Origin: JAPUME01 sp027294185
GTDB lineage: Bacteria; Acidobacteriota; Terriglobia; UBA7540; JAPUME01
Reading direction: 5' to 3'
Assembly: GCA_963555835.3 (NCBI GenBank)
Contig: CAUVWZ020000002.1
Location: 1,736,001 to 1,800,000 of the forward strand
DNA: 64,000 nucleotides
Made by a program: the position numbers and the translations under genes. The notes beneath the pieces are model-generated. The model had not been told where the DNA came from and searched no databases. It was given only the letters and a program-made list of their open reading frames with translations. Positions 7,860 through 16,779 of this stretch are shown here, in pieces. How positions within the stretch are numbered: position 1 is the stretch's first letter; every line of letters begins with the position of its first letter.

Positions 7860-8801
7860 ATGCAGGGGAAGCCACGCGTGGGAATCAGTAGTTGCCTGCT
7901 CGGACACCTGGTCCGCTTCGACGGAGGCCACAAGCGGGAGCCTCTTCTATCAAAGGAAGTTGGGAAGCTCGTGGAGTGGATTCCGGTCTGCCCGGAGTTC
8001 GAGGTGGGCATGGGTGTGCCGCGCGAGCCGGTTCGCCTGGAGGGCAGTCGAAAGAGCGCCAGAATGATCGGTGAAGGCTCAGGCCGCGACTGGACCCGGC
8101 GAATGGAAAGCTATGCCCGCCGGCGCGTCCGACAACTCAAACGCACAGGCATCTCAGGCTTCGTGCTCAAGCAGAATTCCCCAAGCTGCGGTCTGGAAGG
8201 CGTCCCGCTCCTAGGACCAGGCAAGCGAACTCGGAAGGTGGGGCAAGGACTGTTTGCCCGGGCGCTGATGTCCGAGATGCCTCTTCTGCCCACCGCCGAG
8301 GAGGGCCATCTTCGTAACCCCACGTTTCGGGAAGGCTTCCTCAAGCGTGTCTTTGCCTGTCACCACTGGCAGGAGTTTCTGGCCCGACCGAAATCGATTC
8401 AATCTCTTGTCACCTTTCACGAACGGCACCGGCTTCTGCTCATGGCCCATGGTGAGTCGCAACTGCGCCGCCTCGACCGCATTGTGGGCAGCGCGAGGCC
8501 CGGGTCTCTTCCCCGTGTGGTGGGGAACTACGGGAAAGCGTTCATGGAAGCGTTGCGTTGGTCGCCGACCAAAACCAAACGAGAGAAGGTTCTGCGCCAC
8601 GTCCTCCGCCAACTCCCCGGCCAGGTCCCGACGACTCAACGTGCGAAGTTCGAGAGGGACCTCAGGCGCTACCTCAAGGGCAGCCTCCCGTTAGAAACCC
8701 TCGCCACGCACCTGCGCCGCCATGCCGGCACGAGTTGTGCAGCGCAACTGGAAAACCAGCTCACTATTCTGGTCAAACTGCCAAGCCGAAGAAGGGTGTG
8801 A
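7860..8801 (+). CDS. DUF523-DUF1722 two-domain protein
   Basis: The N-terminal ~150 residues are DUF523: VGISSCLLGHLVRFDGG, then CPEFEVGMGVPREPVRL, then KQNSPSCG, with conserved cysteines. Some members of this family bind an iron-sulfur cluster and desulfurise thiouracil. The C-terminal ~150 residues are DUF1722 (YbgA-like): FHERHRLLLMAHGESQLRRL and VVGNYGKAFMEAL. The same two-domain order is common in bacteria, often near photolyase or stress genes. It is cytosolic, 313 residues, starting at ATG 7860. Its exact role here is unknown, and the convergent neighbour is a response regulator. Confidence 0.88.
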   Translation: MQGKPRVGISSCLLGHLVRFDGGHKREPLLSKEVGKLVEWIPVCPEFEVGMGVPREPVRLEGSRKSARMIGEGSGRDWTRRMESYARRRVRQLKRTGISGFVLKQNSPSCGLEGVPLLGPGKRTRKVGQGLFARALMSEMPLLPTAEEGHLRNPTFREGFLKRVFACHHWQEFLARPKSIQSLVTFHERHRLLLMAHGESQLRRLDRIVGSARPGSLPRVVGNYGKAFMEALRWSPTKTKREKVLRHVLRQLPGQVPTTQRAKFERDLRRYLKGSLPLETLATHLRRHAGTSCAAQLENQLTILVKLPSRRRV

Positions 8802-8808
8802 CTAAACT

Positions 8809-9534
8809 CTAAGGGGTGACCGTATCGGGGATGCTGTTCAGGTAGTTCATCAGACGAGCGCTGACTGCATCGCTGGGATCGGTAAACCGAAAACCCACGT
8901 GGCGGTTGGGAGTGATGCGGGCAACGTGAGCGCGAATCGTAACACGGGAAACTTGTGCGGGGAGGCCGATGGGGGATTCGTCCCCGGGAAGGGTGAATTC
9001 CAGGGCGACGCGGCTCCCAATCGGGGGTGACGATTCGAAGACGGCCAACATGCCGCTGGAACTTACGTTCCGAGTCTGCCCGCCCATCTGGTTCGTTCCC
9101 CAACGCACAATAACAGGACAGCGCATCGGAATCCGCCGGGCACGCGGCTTGCGTCCCATCCTCATGCCGTCCATCGCGTCGAGAATACCGCCGATTTGGT
9201 GCATGCTCAGCGGCTTGGGAAGGAAGAAGTCAACCCCGGCATCCCGGCTCTCTTCCACTGCGGCAGGAGAAGGATGGCCGGTCAGCATGACAATCGGGCA
9301 GTCCGAATTGGGCTCGGATTCGCGGACCCGACGAGCCAGTTCCATGCCGGTCATTTTCGGCATCTTCCAATCCAGGAAGACCCCGTCAAACCGATCTTTC
9401 CCCACCATCTCAGCGGCCTCCTGTCCGGACTCTACGGCACAGACCTCGACTCCGAGCCCGCTCAGGACCTGGTCCAGCAACTTGAGCAGTTGCTCGTCGT
9501 CATCCACCACTAAGATTCTTGCCTTCATCCCCAT
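8809..9534 (-). CDS. Response regulator with receiver and PilZ domains
   Basis: Residues 3-120 form a canonical receiver: VVDDDE acidic cluster, Asp55 in FLDWKMPKM as phospho-acceptor, MLTGH with Thr, and Lys in FLPKPLS. Residues ~130-235 resemble PilZ: RKPRARRIPMRCP gives the arginine-rich start and VSSSGMLAVF approximates the (D/N)xSxxG motif. The output is probably c-di-GMP binding linked to phosphorylation. The annotated start is ATG 9534; ATG 9528 is equally possible. No cognate histidine kinase is in the window. The gene converges on DUF523 with only seven bases between. Confidence 0.88.
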   Translation of the reverse strand: MGMKARILVVDDDEQLLKLLDQVLSGLGVEVCAVESGQEAAEMVGKDRFDGVFLDWKMPKMTGMELARRVRESEPNSDCPIVMLTGHPSPAAVEESRDAGVDFFLPKPLSMHQIGGILDAMDGMRMGRKPRARRIPMRCPVIVRWGTNQMGGQTRNVSSSGMLAVFESSPPIGSRVALEFTLPGDESPIGLPAQVSRVTIRAHVARITPNRHVGFRFTDPSDAVSARLMNYLNSIPDTVTP

Positions 9535-10126
9535 CCGTCGTCCCCCTGCCTACGCGCGCGCGATTTGCGCCCAAAGGTGGGCACTTCAAATCCGTATGGC
9601 CCGTTCGCACCTCGGGCGATCTCCAGCGCCTACCTGAAGCTTACAGCAGATAGGCGGAATTCCAGGGCATGATCCGGCCAGCATTAGAGCGACAAAGACC
9701 CGACCAACAGCAAATCTTTCACTCCTAATGATTTATCGGCTAACCGCTCCCTGTTCTTTAAGGGAAAATGTCGGCGTGGCATTGGATTTCGCGGTCATAT
9801 CTCTACGCTTCCAGGGGTGTAACGAGCGTCATTTACCCCGTGCCGTACTTTGCCGCTTGCTAACCATTCTATTGAATCGCAACAGGGTAACACCAACCTC
9901 CAGGGAATTAGGTCGACTGGTAGGCGGCAGCGTCGGGGCAGCCCGGGATGCGTAGGGCATACGGTCTAGTTCCGTTCTGGGACAATATTCCCGTTATGGA
10001 AGCCAAAAAAACTCGCAGCTATCCCTTTCTCCTGCATTTTCAACGACTTCCGATTACCTGTTATGGAATTACAAATGCAACTTCATTCACCACATACATC
10101 CGGGCAGATCGGTAGGTGAGGTGATT
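9535..10126 (+). other. ~590-base intergenic region upstream of the PilZ operon
   Basis: A 75-codon frame at 9728-9955 has no ribosome site or familiar product and is probably not a gene. I see no riboswitch that I can name, although the position upstream of a PilZ gene would suit a c-di-GMP sensor. The region separates the divergent regulators at 9534 and 10127. Confidence 0.35.
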
Positions 10127-10555
10127 ATGGAGAAATTCACGGAACGCAGGACCGCGAAAAGGCTCTTTGAAAACATCCCTGTGCTCATGAAAATCCTCCA
10201 CGCAAAACAAGAGACCATCGAAGACCGTACAACCTTGCTCAACCTGGGACCGAAGGGAGCCTATCTTCTATCCCGTCGCAACCTTCCCCACGGGACCAGA
10301 TTAATCATACAAATCGTGACCTCCCCGGGTGGGAAGGAAGTCGGCGAGACCACACTTACACTGCGAGGCCGTGTGATTCGAGCAGAAAAAGCCGTTGCCT
10401 GGGAGCAGGGCAGGGTTCTCTACGGCGTTGCAGTCAAGCTGGACAAGAAAAAGTTTCTGTCTCGGCCGATTTCTGAAATAGGGCCGCAGGCCCATCCTCC
10501 ACCCATCCAGGAATGCGAATCGTCCGTCCCCCCCGACCCGAGGACCAGACAATGA
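10127..10555 (+). CDS. PilZ domain protein
   Basis: The start is ATG 10127, six bases after AGGTGAG; the upstream GTG at 10121 is less well placed. The 142-residue protein opens with ERRTAKR, matching the arginine motif of PilZ domains. NLGPKGAYL sits at the place of the second motif but lacks the usual Asp/Ser, so c-di-GMP binding may be weak. A proline-rich tail follows. The stop overlaps the start of the next gene (ATGA at 10552-10555), implying translational coupling to the LuxR-type regulator. Confidence 0.75.
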   Translation: MEKFTERRTAKRLFENIPVLMKILHAKQETIEDRTTLLNLGPKGAYLLSRRNLPHGTRLIIQIVTSPGGKEVGETTLTLRGRVIRAEKAVAWEQGRVLYGVAVKLDKKKFLSRPISEIGPQAHPPPIQECESSVPPDPRTRQ

Positions 10556-11184
10556 ATAAGCCAATCGATCTATTCATTATTGCCGACCGGGAGCTTGTCT
10601 GCGAAGCCCTTGCAGCTATCCTTTCCTCGCAAAGTGACATCCGGGTAACCGGTCATGCCACTCAGTTAGAGGAAGCCACTCTCGCCCTGGAAAAAGTAAA
10701 TGCGGATGCAGTTCTTCTGAACAGTCAGAAAAACGCCCTGACGCGCCAGTGGGTCGAGCACCTGATCGGAACCTACCCTTCTGTCCGATTGCTCATCCTG
10801 ACCGGGCAGATCGACACAGCAGAAATCAAGGTGGGGCTGAAAATGGGAGTGATGGGATATCTTCAACGTGACATAGCTTCCCAGGACCTCTACCGCGCCA
10901 TCCGAGCTGTCGCTTCCGGCCAGGCCTGGGCCCCGCGAGATCTGATGACCCAACTGATTCAAGATCGAAGGACCTTTCAGGGTCTTGCCGGGCGTCGCAA
11001 TCTGACCCGCCGGGAGAACGAAGTGCTGGAACACCTGGCGCAGGGCCTTACCAACAAACAAATCGGCGTGGGTCTCAACATCAGTGAAAAGACCGTGAAA
11101 TCGCACCTGAATCTCGTCTACCAGAAGTTGAACATCTCCACCCGCGCACAGGCCGCCGTCTATGCGGCCCGAAAACATGCTTAA
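10552..11184 (+). CDS. NarL/LuxR-type response regulator with degenerate receiver
   Basis: This 210-residue regulator has an N-terminal receiver-like domain (1-120) and a C-terminal LuxR helix-turn-helix (about 145-208: LTRRENEVLEHLAQGLTNKQI, SEKTVKSHLNLVYQKL). The receiver lacks key residues. The phospho-acceptor position reads VLLNSQK, with Asn57 instead of Asp. The acidic pair near residue 12 is ADR, and the Lys near 105 is Arg (LQRD). It probably works without classical phosphorylation. Its start overlaps the PilZ stop by four bases, so the two are made together. DNA targets are unknown. Confidence 0.88.
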   Translation: MNKPIDLFIIADRELVCEALAAILSSQSDIRVTGHATQLEEATLALEKVNADAVLLNSQKNALTRQWVEHLIGTYPSVRLLILTGQIDTAEIKVGLKMGVMGYLQRDIASQDLYRAIRAVASGQAWAPRDLMTQLIQDRRTFQGLAGRRNLTRRENEVLEHLAQGLTNKQIGVGLNISEKTVKSHLNLVYQKLNISTRAQAAVYAARKHA

Positions 11185-11382
11185 TGCCGGACGAGCGAAT
11201 TAGGGGGCCTCACACGGGGCGCGCCTCCTGCTCTAACTGCTGAATTGTCCCCGCGACTCAGGCAGTCACAATGTTTTCCACGAACCTCGCGCCCGCACGA
11301 ATCCCTCCCCCCGAAAATCTTCCCTTCTCCGCTGATTTAGAGCGAGTCTTTTCCCCTGTCTCATTCGTATATATGAGTTAGG

Positions 11383-11997
11383 ATGAGCACCGCAGCCTTC
11401 TTCTACATAAGCGTGATGAAGCAAGAAAACGCCGAAATCGTACAGGGCCTCCGGCGGCGCAATCCTGACCTGCTCGACCAGTTGATTGAACGCTATCACT
11501 ACAGGCTCATGCGTTACCTGCTCCACCTGACCGGCAACCGTGAGACAGCCGAAGATGTGTTCCAGGAGACCTGGGTCCGGGTGCTCGAGCGCGGCCATCA
11601 GTACAACGGCAAGGCGAAGTTCGAAACCTGGCTCTTCTCGGTGGCGCGTCATCTGGTGATCGACCTGTTTCGAAAGAAGAAGCCGGCGAGCCTGGAAGTC
11701 CTGAGGGGGTCAGGCGAAGACACGGGACCGATTGAGATTGAAAGCACCGGCCAGCCGTCGCCTTTTGAGTTTGCCGCCGGACGGGAAGAGTCCGCCCACA
11801 TCGGCCTGGCCATGGGACACCTCAACCCCGTCTACCGGGAAGTGCTTTTGCTGCGTTTCCAGGAAGAGTTGTCACTCAACGAGATTGCGCGAGTCGTGGA
11901 CACTTCCCTTCCCACGGTAAAGACGAGACTCTACCGTGGCTTGCGGGAATTGCGGTCCCAGGTGGAGGAAGCCCGGCTGGAAAGAGAAGAGTCATGA
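11383..11997 (+). CDS. ECF-family RNA polymerase sigma factor
   Basis: The 204-residue protein has sigma region 2 (LLDQLIERYHYRLMRYLLHL, then AEDVFQETWVRVLE, then FETWLFSVARHLVIDLFRKK) and region 4 (YREVLLLRFQEELSLNEIARV, TVKTRLYRGLREL). The linker is long and acidic. The start at 11383 has a weak AGG directly before it, and ATG 11416 is an alternative. It overlaps the downstream anti-sigma gene by four bases, the usual arrangement for sigma/anti-sigma pairs. The inducing signal is not visible. Confidence 0.9.
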   Translation: MSTAAFFYISVMKQENAEIVQGLRRRNPDLLDQLIERYHYRLMRYLLHLTGNRETAEDVFQETWVRVLERGHQYNGKAKFETWLFSVARHLVIDLFRKKKPASLEVLRGSGEDTGPIEIESTGQPSPFEFAAGREESAHIGLAMGHLNPVYREVLLLRFQEELSLNEIARVVDTSLPTVKTRLYRGLRELRSQVEEARLEREES

Positions 11998-12476
11998 ATA
12001 GAGCGGATCACCAGCGCGCGCAGCAGTTAATCGACGCCTGTCAGGTGGAAGGGATTTCACCCGAAGAGCGCTCCTGGCTCGATTCGCACCTTTCAGCTTG
12101 CGAACCATGCTCTCACGCCGCCGCCGCAACCGAGCGCGCAATCCAGGCCTTCCGTTCCGTGCACATCGACACCGACCCGGCGCTGGTGCCGGCGACGCAA
12201 GCCAGGGTACGCGCCCGTGCCCGCGAGATACACGAAGAGGTGGAGAGGATGCGCCCGGTATGGATTTCCGCCGTCATGGCGCTGGTGTTGACGGCAGCGA
12301 GCGCACCCTACATCTGGCAAGCGTTGGAATGGCTGGCCGGAAAATTCGGCGCACCGGCGTGGGTTTTTCAGCTCGGATTCTTCTGGTTTTGGCTGATTCC
12401 CTCCCTGGTTGCCACAGCAGCCCTTGTGGGCGGCCTGCTTGGAGAGCAGCATGCGGAAAGATTCCAGGTGAAATGA
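11994..12476 (+). CDS. Zinc-binding anti-sigma factor, membrane anchored
   Basis: Residues 32-39 give H-x3-C-x2-C (HLSACEPC), the zinc anti-sigma motif, within an N-terminal cytosolic ZAS-like domain. Two hydrophobic helices follow (about 83-103 and 118-147). The 160-residue protein should hold the sigma factor encoded just upstream at the membrane. Its ATG at 11994 overlaps the sigma stop (ATGA). The C-terminal periplasmic part is very short, so the signal may come through the membrane segments or a partner. Confidence 0.85.
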   Translation: MNRADHQRAQQLIDACQVEGISPEERSWLDSHLSACEPCSHAAAATERAIQAFRSVHIDTDPALVPATQARVRARAREIHEEVERMRPVWISAVMALVLTAASAPYIWQALEWLAGKFGAPAWVFQLGFFWFWLIPSLVATAALVGGLLGEQHAERFQVK

Positions 12477-12528
12477 ACTGAGCGGCGAGGGGTTTCAGCA
12501 AGGGTTGGAAGGAAAGCGAGGTCGGATT

Positions 12529-13041
12529 ATGAGCGAAAATAATTCCTGGGTTTCCAGGCAAATGCGAATCATCCCGAAACCGGCGAAGATCATTGCGGGG
12601 ATTGCAGCCCTGGGCCTGTTGGCATTGATCCTGGTCCCGGGAAAGCACTGGGATCTTCCTACGCCTCACGCGACGGCGCGACCACTGATACTGATCCTCG
12701 CTGCTTCGCTCGTGGCGTTTATCGTTTTATTTGTCGGTTATATCAACGGCGATGCCAGGCGGCGCGGCATGAACGCCCTGCTCTGGACGCTGATAGTGAT
12801 CTTCGTCCCGAATTGCGTCGGATTCATACTATACTTTTTGATGCGGAAGCCGCTTCCGGTGATTTGTCCGCAATGCTCGGCTTCTCTCAATACGGAATTC
12901 AATTATTGCCCGAAGTGCAATTTCAGACTTACGCCGACTTGCTCCGGTTGCCAACGCAGTATCAGTCCGGAGGACACCTACTGCCCCTATTGCGGCCGGG
13001 CGGTCGCTGGTGACGCCGCGCCAATCCGGGCGGGAGCCTAG
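12529..13041 (+). CDS. Membrane protein with C-terminal double zinc ribbon
   Basis: The start is ATG 12529 with GAGGTCGG upstream. The ~170-residue protein has a first hydrophobic helix (about 22-38), two more (about 53-75 and 81-105, the latter resembling PLDc_N-type hairpins with FVPNCVGFILYF), and then four CxxC pairs in two zinc ribbons (CPQC, CPKC, CSGC, CPYC). It sits about 50 bases after the anti-sigma gene and may be co-transcribed with it. The function is unknown; the zinc ribbons suggest protein or nucleic-acid contact on the cytosolic side. Confidence 0.8.
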   Translation: MSENNSWVSRQMRIIPKPAKIIAGIAALGLLALILVPGKHWDLPTPHATARPLILILAASLVAFIVLFVGYINGDARRRGMNALLWTLIVIFVPNCVGFILYFLMRKPLPVICPQCSASLNTEFNYCPKCNFRLTPTCSGCQRSISPEDTYCPYCGRAVAGDAAPIRAGA

Positions 13042-13086
13042 CCTAGAGGCGGGCAGCCGTCGTGTGCAGCAGGCGCGCTCCCCCTC

Positions 13087-13950
13087 CTACGGGAACGTGC
13101 CCGCGTGTTTCCGCACCCGCTGTCCGTGGGCGGCCATCCGCTCAAACTCCTTTTTTCGGGGGGACCGCCAGTCATCGAGCAATCCCAGGTCCTGTTCCAG
13201 TTCCTTGTGATCATTCGGGGCTGCCAGGACAATGTTTGCCGCCGGGTTCGCCAAAGCGAAACGGTACCACTCCGGCGCAGGAGGGAGCTTGAATCCTGGA
13301 GGATCATCCTGGGTAGGTTTCAGCAGGCCACCCCAACGGAGCGCCGTGTAGCAGACAACAGGAATCTTCATCCGCCGGGTCAAGGGAAACACGTCCTGCT
13401 CGGCTCCGCGATGAGCGGCGTTGTAACGGATCATCAGCAAGTCCACCGCGCCCGTCTCGGCCACCTTGGTGCCCAGGGCGCGCTGGTGGGTGGTGAGGCC
13501 GATGCAGCGTACCTTTCCCTGCTGTTGTGCGCCGCGCAAGGCCTCGAGCGCCCCGCCCGGTCCGGAAATCTCAGCCCACTCGGTCTCACTTTCCATGTAA
13601 TAGAAAGTGACGACATCGAGCCATTCGGTTTTCAAATCCTTCAGTGACTTTTCCAGTTCGCGGAGAATCCTGGGGCCACGGTGGGCGTAGAGCTGTGTGG
13701 CAAGAACGATGCGAGTCCGGTCAAGCTCCCCCACGGCCTCCCGAATGCCGTCGTCATAACCGCACCAGTTCAGATAATTGACGCCCCGCTCGACGGCGTA
13801 ACGGACGGAGGCAGCGGACAGGTGCGTATTTCCCCGCGTCGCCAATCCCAGGCGGAGCACCCGCGGACAGCCGTTCCCGAGGTCCGTAAAACGCGGAAAA
13901 GAATCCGGAGAGGAAAGTTTTTCTGGAGTGGGGGAGGATTTCTTCGTCAC
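13087..13950 (-). CDS. Aldo-keto-reductase-fold protein lacking the catalytic tetrad
   Basis: This 287-residue protein follows the AKR barrel: LRLGLATRG, AVERGVNYLNWCGY, RIVLATQLY, KTEWLDVVTFYYME, GKVRCIGLTTH and IRYNAAHRGAE. The catalytic residues differ. The usual Asp (FFDTA) is Asn61, the usual Lys (ATK) is Gln86, and the usual His in LLH is replaced in FYYME; Tyr65 is retained. Oxidoreductase activity of the standard type is therefore doubtful. It starts at GTG 13950, overlapping the stop of the upstream TlpA-like gene (GTGA), so the two form a tight pair. Confidence 0.8.
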   Translation of the reverse strand: MTKKSSPTPEKLSSPDSFPRFTDLGNGCPRVLRLGLATRGNTHLSAASVRYAVERGVNYLNWCGYDDGIREAVGELDRTRIVLATQLYAHRGPRILRELEKSLKDLKTEWLDVVTFYYMESETEWAEISGPGGALEALRGAQQQGKVRCIGLTTHQRALGTKVAETGAVDLLMIRYNAAHRGAEQDVFPLTRRMKIPVVCYTALRWGGLLKPTQDDPPGFKLPPAPEWYRFALANPAANIVLAAPNDHKELEQDLGLLDDWRSPRKKEFERMAAHGQRVRKHAGTFP

Positions 13951-14462
13951 AACAGAGGGATTACGGCCTTTTCCATGTCCTCGTAAGTCATTGCCCCCTG
14001 GAACTTGCCTACCAGGCGGCCCTGACGGTCATAAAGGAAAGTGGCCGGAAGCGCGCCGAACCAGTCCGGGTCCAGGCGGTCCGCAAAGCCGGTGATGTCC
14101 TCGAATACCTGCAGGTAGCTCGGGAAATCCACGCCGTAGGACCTGAGGAAACTTTCCACCTCGTCACCCAGAGCAGCGTCGTCCATGGAGATGGGGACAA
14201 TCTCGACGCCTCGACCCTTGTACAACTTGCGCAACTTCACCAGGCCCGGAAACTCGTCCCGGCAAGGCCCACACCAGGTCGCCCAGAAGTTCACCAGCAG
14301 GACGCGGCCACGGTTCTCGGAGAGCAGCTTCTTCCATCCCGCCTCGTCGAGGGTTCGCACCGGCGGCAAGACTTCCTCCGGCAAGCCCGGCTTTTCTTTG
14401 GGCATGCCGAACAGAACAGTGGCCAGAAAAAACAGTAACGAAGCTTCAAAAAGTCGGCGCAT
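13947..14462 (-). CDS. TlpA-like exported thiol-disulfide oxidoreductase
   Basis: The 171-residue protein has an N-terminal signal/anchor helix (MRRLFEASLLFFLATVLFG) and a thioredoxin fold with the active site NFWATWCGPCRDEFPGL. The cis-proline loop region is LPATFLYDRQGR. The TlpA/ResA group reduces disulfides outside the cytoplasm, for example during cytochrome or oxidative-stress repair. The gene overlaps the AKR-like gene downstream by four bases, suggesting a shared redox or repair role that is not evident from sequence. Confidence 0.9.
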   Translation of the reverse strand: MRRLFEASLLFFLATVLFGMPKEKPGLPEEVLPPVRTLDEAGWKKLLSENRGRVLLVNFWATWCGPCRDEFPGLVKLRKLYKGRGVEIVPISMDDAALGDEVESFLRSYGVDFPSYLQVFEDITGFADRLDPDWFGALPATFLYDRQGRLVGKFQGAMTYEDMEKAVIPLL

Positions 14463-14703
14463 GGTTTCCTATTTTACTTACAACACCTCGATTCTATCCG
14501 ATTTTTCGGCGAAATGTCATTCGCCCGCCCGGGAATTTCTCCCGTTCTTCCCCTGTTCCCGGGTTATACTTCTGTCACAGCAATCAGCCTAAAATTCCCT
14601 GGAACAGCAGAAGTCGATGGCTGCCCATGAAGATGTAGTCAACCTTCCCCGGCCGGTTCATCATCTCATCATTGGCCGGCTTCCCTACGAGAACGGAGAA
14701 CCC

Positions 14704-16683
14704 ATGAGGTTTCGCAGGCATCTGAGAATTATCCTTCCTTTGTTCGGGCTATGCCTGGTCTTGTCGGCGGTGGAAATTTTCTCTCAAACCGCCGGAAGCG
14801 TTACGGTTAGCCCAAACCAGAGCGTGGCGGGCGAGTTCGGCACCTGGACGGTCACCTACCAGGTCGGCAGGCAAGGTATTCGCCGGGGTGGCGGAATCCG
14901 GGTTCAACTTCCCGACACCTGGCACGCAGGAAACCGCAACTCGGCCAACCGTTTGCAGGCTACCAATCCCAAAGCGGACAACTACATTTCCGGCCGCTCG
15001 TCTCGCTCGAGCGTACGCCTGCGGACTATCGTCGAGTCCGAATCAGCCGATTTCCTGGTCAAGTCAGCCCGCCCGGGATTGGACGGCAGGAGTGAGCGTT
15101 ACATTTTTGTCGTGCGCGTTGAGGTTGTGGCAGGAAGGCTGCGACGAGGCGAATCGCTCTCAGTCCTCTATGGAGACACCTCCGGAGGCAGCCGAGGAAT
15201 GCGGGCCGCCATCATCAGCACCCAACCCGAACCCGTGCTTGTTGCAGTGGCCCGTGAGGGAGGGGGAGATTTCGAGCTTCATTCCGATCCGCCGACGATT
15301 GTGGCGCGCTCCGGGCCGGCAGCGGAGCTACTGGTTTCAGGACCTTCCACGTTGGTCGTCGGGCAGCCCGCCGAACTTCACCTGGCCGTGGTGGACCTGC
15401 TTGCGAACCCGGACGCATCCTTTGAAGGAGAGATTCAGCTTCAGATTGCCGAGGGCGAGGCCGACCTTCCCGCGCGCGTGCAGTTCCAGTCCCAGCGTGG
15501 CTGGGAGACGGTGAAATTCACTCCCAGGCGAGCCGGCATCCTGCGTCTTACGGGAACGGGGCTGAGGAGAGTCCTCCGTGCTGAGAGCAATCCGATGAAG
15601 GTTTACGACCGCGCGCCGGAACGGAAGCTCTATTGGGGAGACCTGCATTCACACACGCATTACAGTTGGGACGGAGTGGGCAGCGGTTCTTTTGACTACG
15701 CGCGCTATGTGGCTGCGCTCGATTTCTACGCCATGGCCGACCACAGCCGCACCGAACGCGAGGGTTTCACACGAGGCCTGGGCCCGCATGTGTGGGAGGA
15801 ATACACGGCGCTCAACGACCGTTACAACGACCCGGGCCGTTTCGTCGCCCTGCACGCTTATGAGGCTTCTTTCGGCTCCCCCTACGGCCACCACAACGTC
15901 TACTTTCGCGGCGAGCCGGGACCGCTTCTGGCCCCCGGGAACATCACCTTACCGGAGCTTTGGAAAGCGTTGACGGCGGGCGAGGCTTTGACCATTCCGC
16001 ATCACCCCGGCAAGTTTCCCCGCCCTGTGAGCTGGGAATTCCACGACCCGGAGCTGCGGCGCAATATTGAGATCTATTCGGCGCACGGACTGAGCGAAGC
16101 CTACGACCCTACCCATCCCCTGGCCTTCGAGCAGAGCAACTTTACCGGCCCCAGCCGCTCCGCTGTGGGGCCGCAATTCGCTCAGGACGCCTGGATTGCA
16201 GGATTGGAATTAAGCGCCATCGCCGCCTCCGACGACCATCGCTCCCGGCCCGGCCGTCCCCACTGGGGCCTCGCCGCCGTTCGAGCCACAGGGTTGACGC
16301 GAGCCGAGATTTTCGACGGCCTCTACCAGCGCCTCACCTACGCCACCACCGGCGCGCGCATCCTGCTGGAATTTTCAATCAACGGAAGCCCCATGGGGGA
16401 GCAGGTAAGTGTTTCGAGACCACCCCGTTTGAAGATCGAGGCGCACGGGACCGCACCCATCGAAACCCTCGAAGTTCTCAGGTATTCCAAGACAGACCGC
16501 GGCTTCAAAGTCATCTACCGCATCCACCCCGACAGCTCCGACTTCTTCTGGCACACGAACGACAACTCCTTCCAGGAGGACTCCATCTACTACGTACGCC
16601 TTCGCCAGAGCGGAATGGTCCGCGACCGCATCTCCATGGCCTGGTCCAGCCCGATTTGGGTGAAAGCCTCCGATTCGCCCTGA
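14704..16683 (+). CDS. Secreted DUF3604 protein with PHP-like metal site
   Basis: The start is ATG 14704 after GGAG. The N-terminus MRFRRHLRIILPLFGLCLVL is a signal peptide. A ~300-residue beta-rich part follows, then the DUF3604 core opening with LYWGDLHSHTHYSWDGVG. Further histidines and aspartates occur in YAMADHSRTE, LTIPHHPGKFP and AIAASDDHRSRPG. The PHP-like fold suggests a metal-dependent hydrolase of unknown substrate. About 660 residues matches the family. The frame is open 29 codons further upstream but without a ribosome site. Confidence 0.85.
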   Translation: MRFRRHLRIILPLFGLCLVLSAVEIFSQTAGSVTVSPNQSVAGEFGTWTVTYQVGRQGIRRGGGIRVQLPDTWHAGNRNSANRLQATNPKADNYISGRSSRSSVRLRTIVESESADFLVKSARPGLDGRSERYIFVVRVEVVAGRLRRGESLSVLYGDTSGGSRGMRAAIISTQPEPVLVAVAREGGGDFELHSDPPTIVARSGPAAELLVSGPSTLVVGQPAELHLAVVDLLANPDASFEGEIQLQIAEGEADLPARVQFQSQRGWETVKFTPRRAGILRLTGTGLRRVLRAESNPMKVYDRAPERKLYWGDLHSHTHYSWDGVGSGSFDYARYVAALDFYAMADHSRTEREGFTRGLGPHVWEEYTALNDRYNDPGRFVALHAYEASFGSPYGHHNVYFRGEPGPLLAPGNITLPELWKALTAGEALTIPHHPGKFPRPVSWEFHDPELRRNIEIYSAHGLSEAYDPTHPLAFEQSNFTGPSRSAVGPQFAQDAWIAGLELSAIAASDDHRSRPGRPHWGLAAVRATGLTRAEIFDGLYQRLTYATTGARILLEFSINGSPMGEQVSVSRPPRLKIEAHGTAPIETLEVLRYSKTDRGFKVIYRIHPDSSDFFWHTNDNSFQEDSIYYVRLRQSGMVRDRISMAWSSPIWVKASDSP

Positions 16684-16779
16684 GCCGCGGGCAACCTCAC
16701 CGGGCCACGCTCCCCGGCGAGTTGGAATGCACCTCGACCCGCGCTAGGATAGAGGGTGCGAACGGAAACGAGGATCACC

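Noticed and set aside
9728..9955. 75-codon frame in the gap before the PilZ gene
   Set aside because: No ribosome site and no familiar product.
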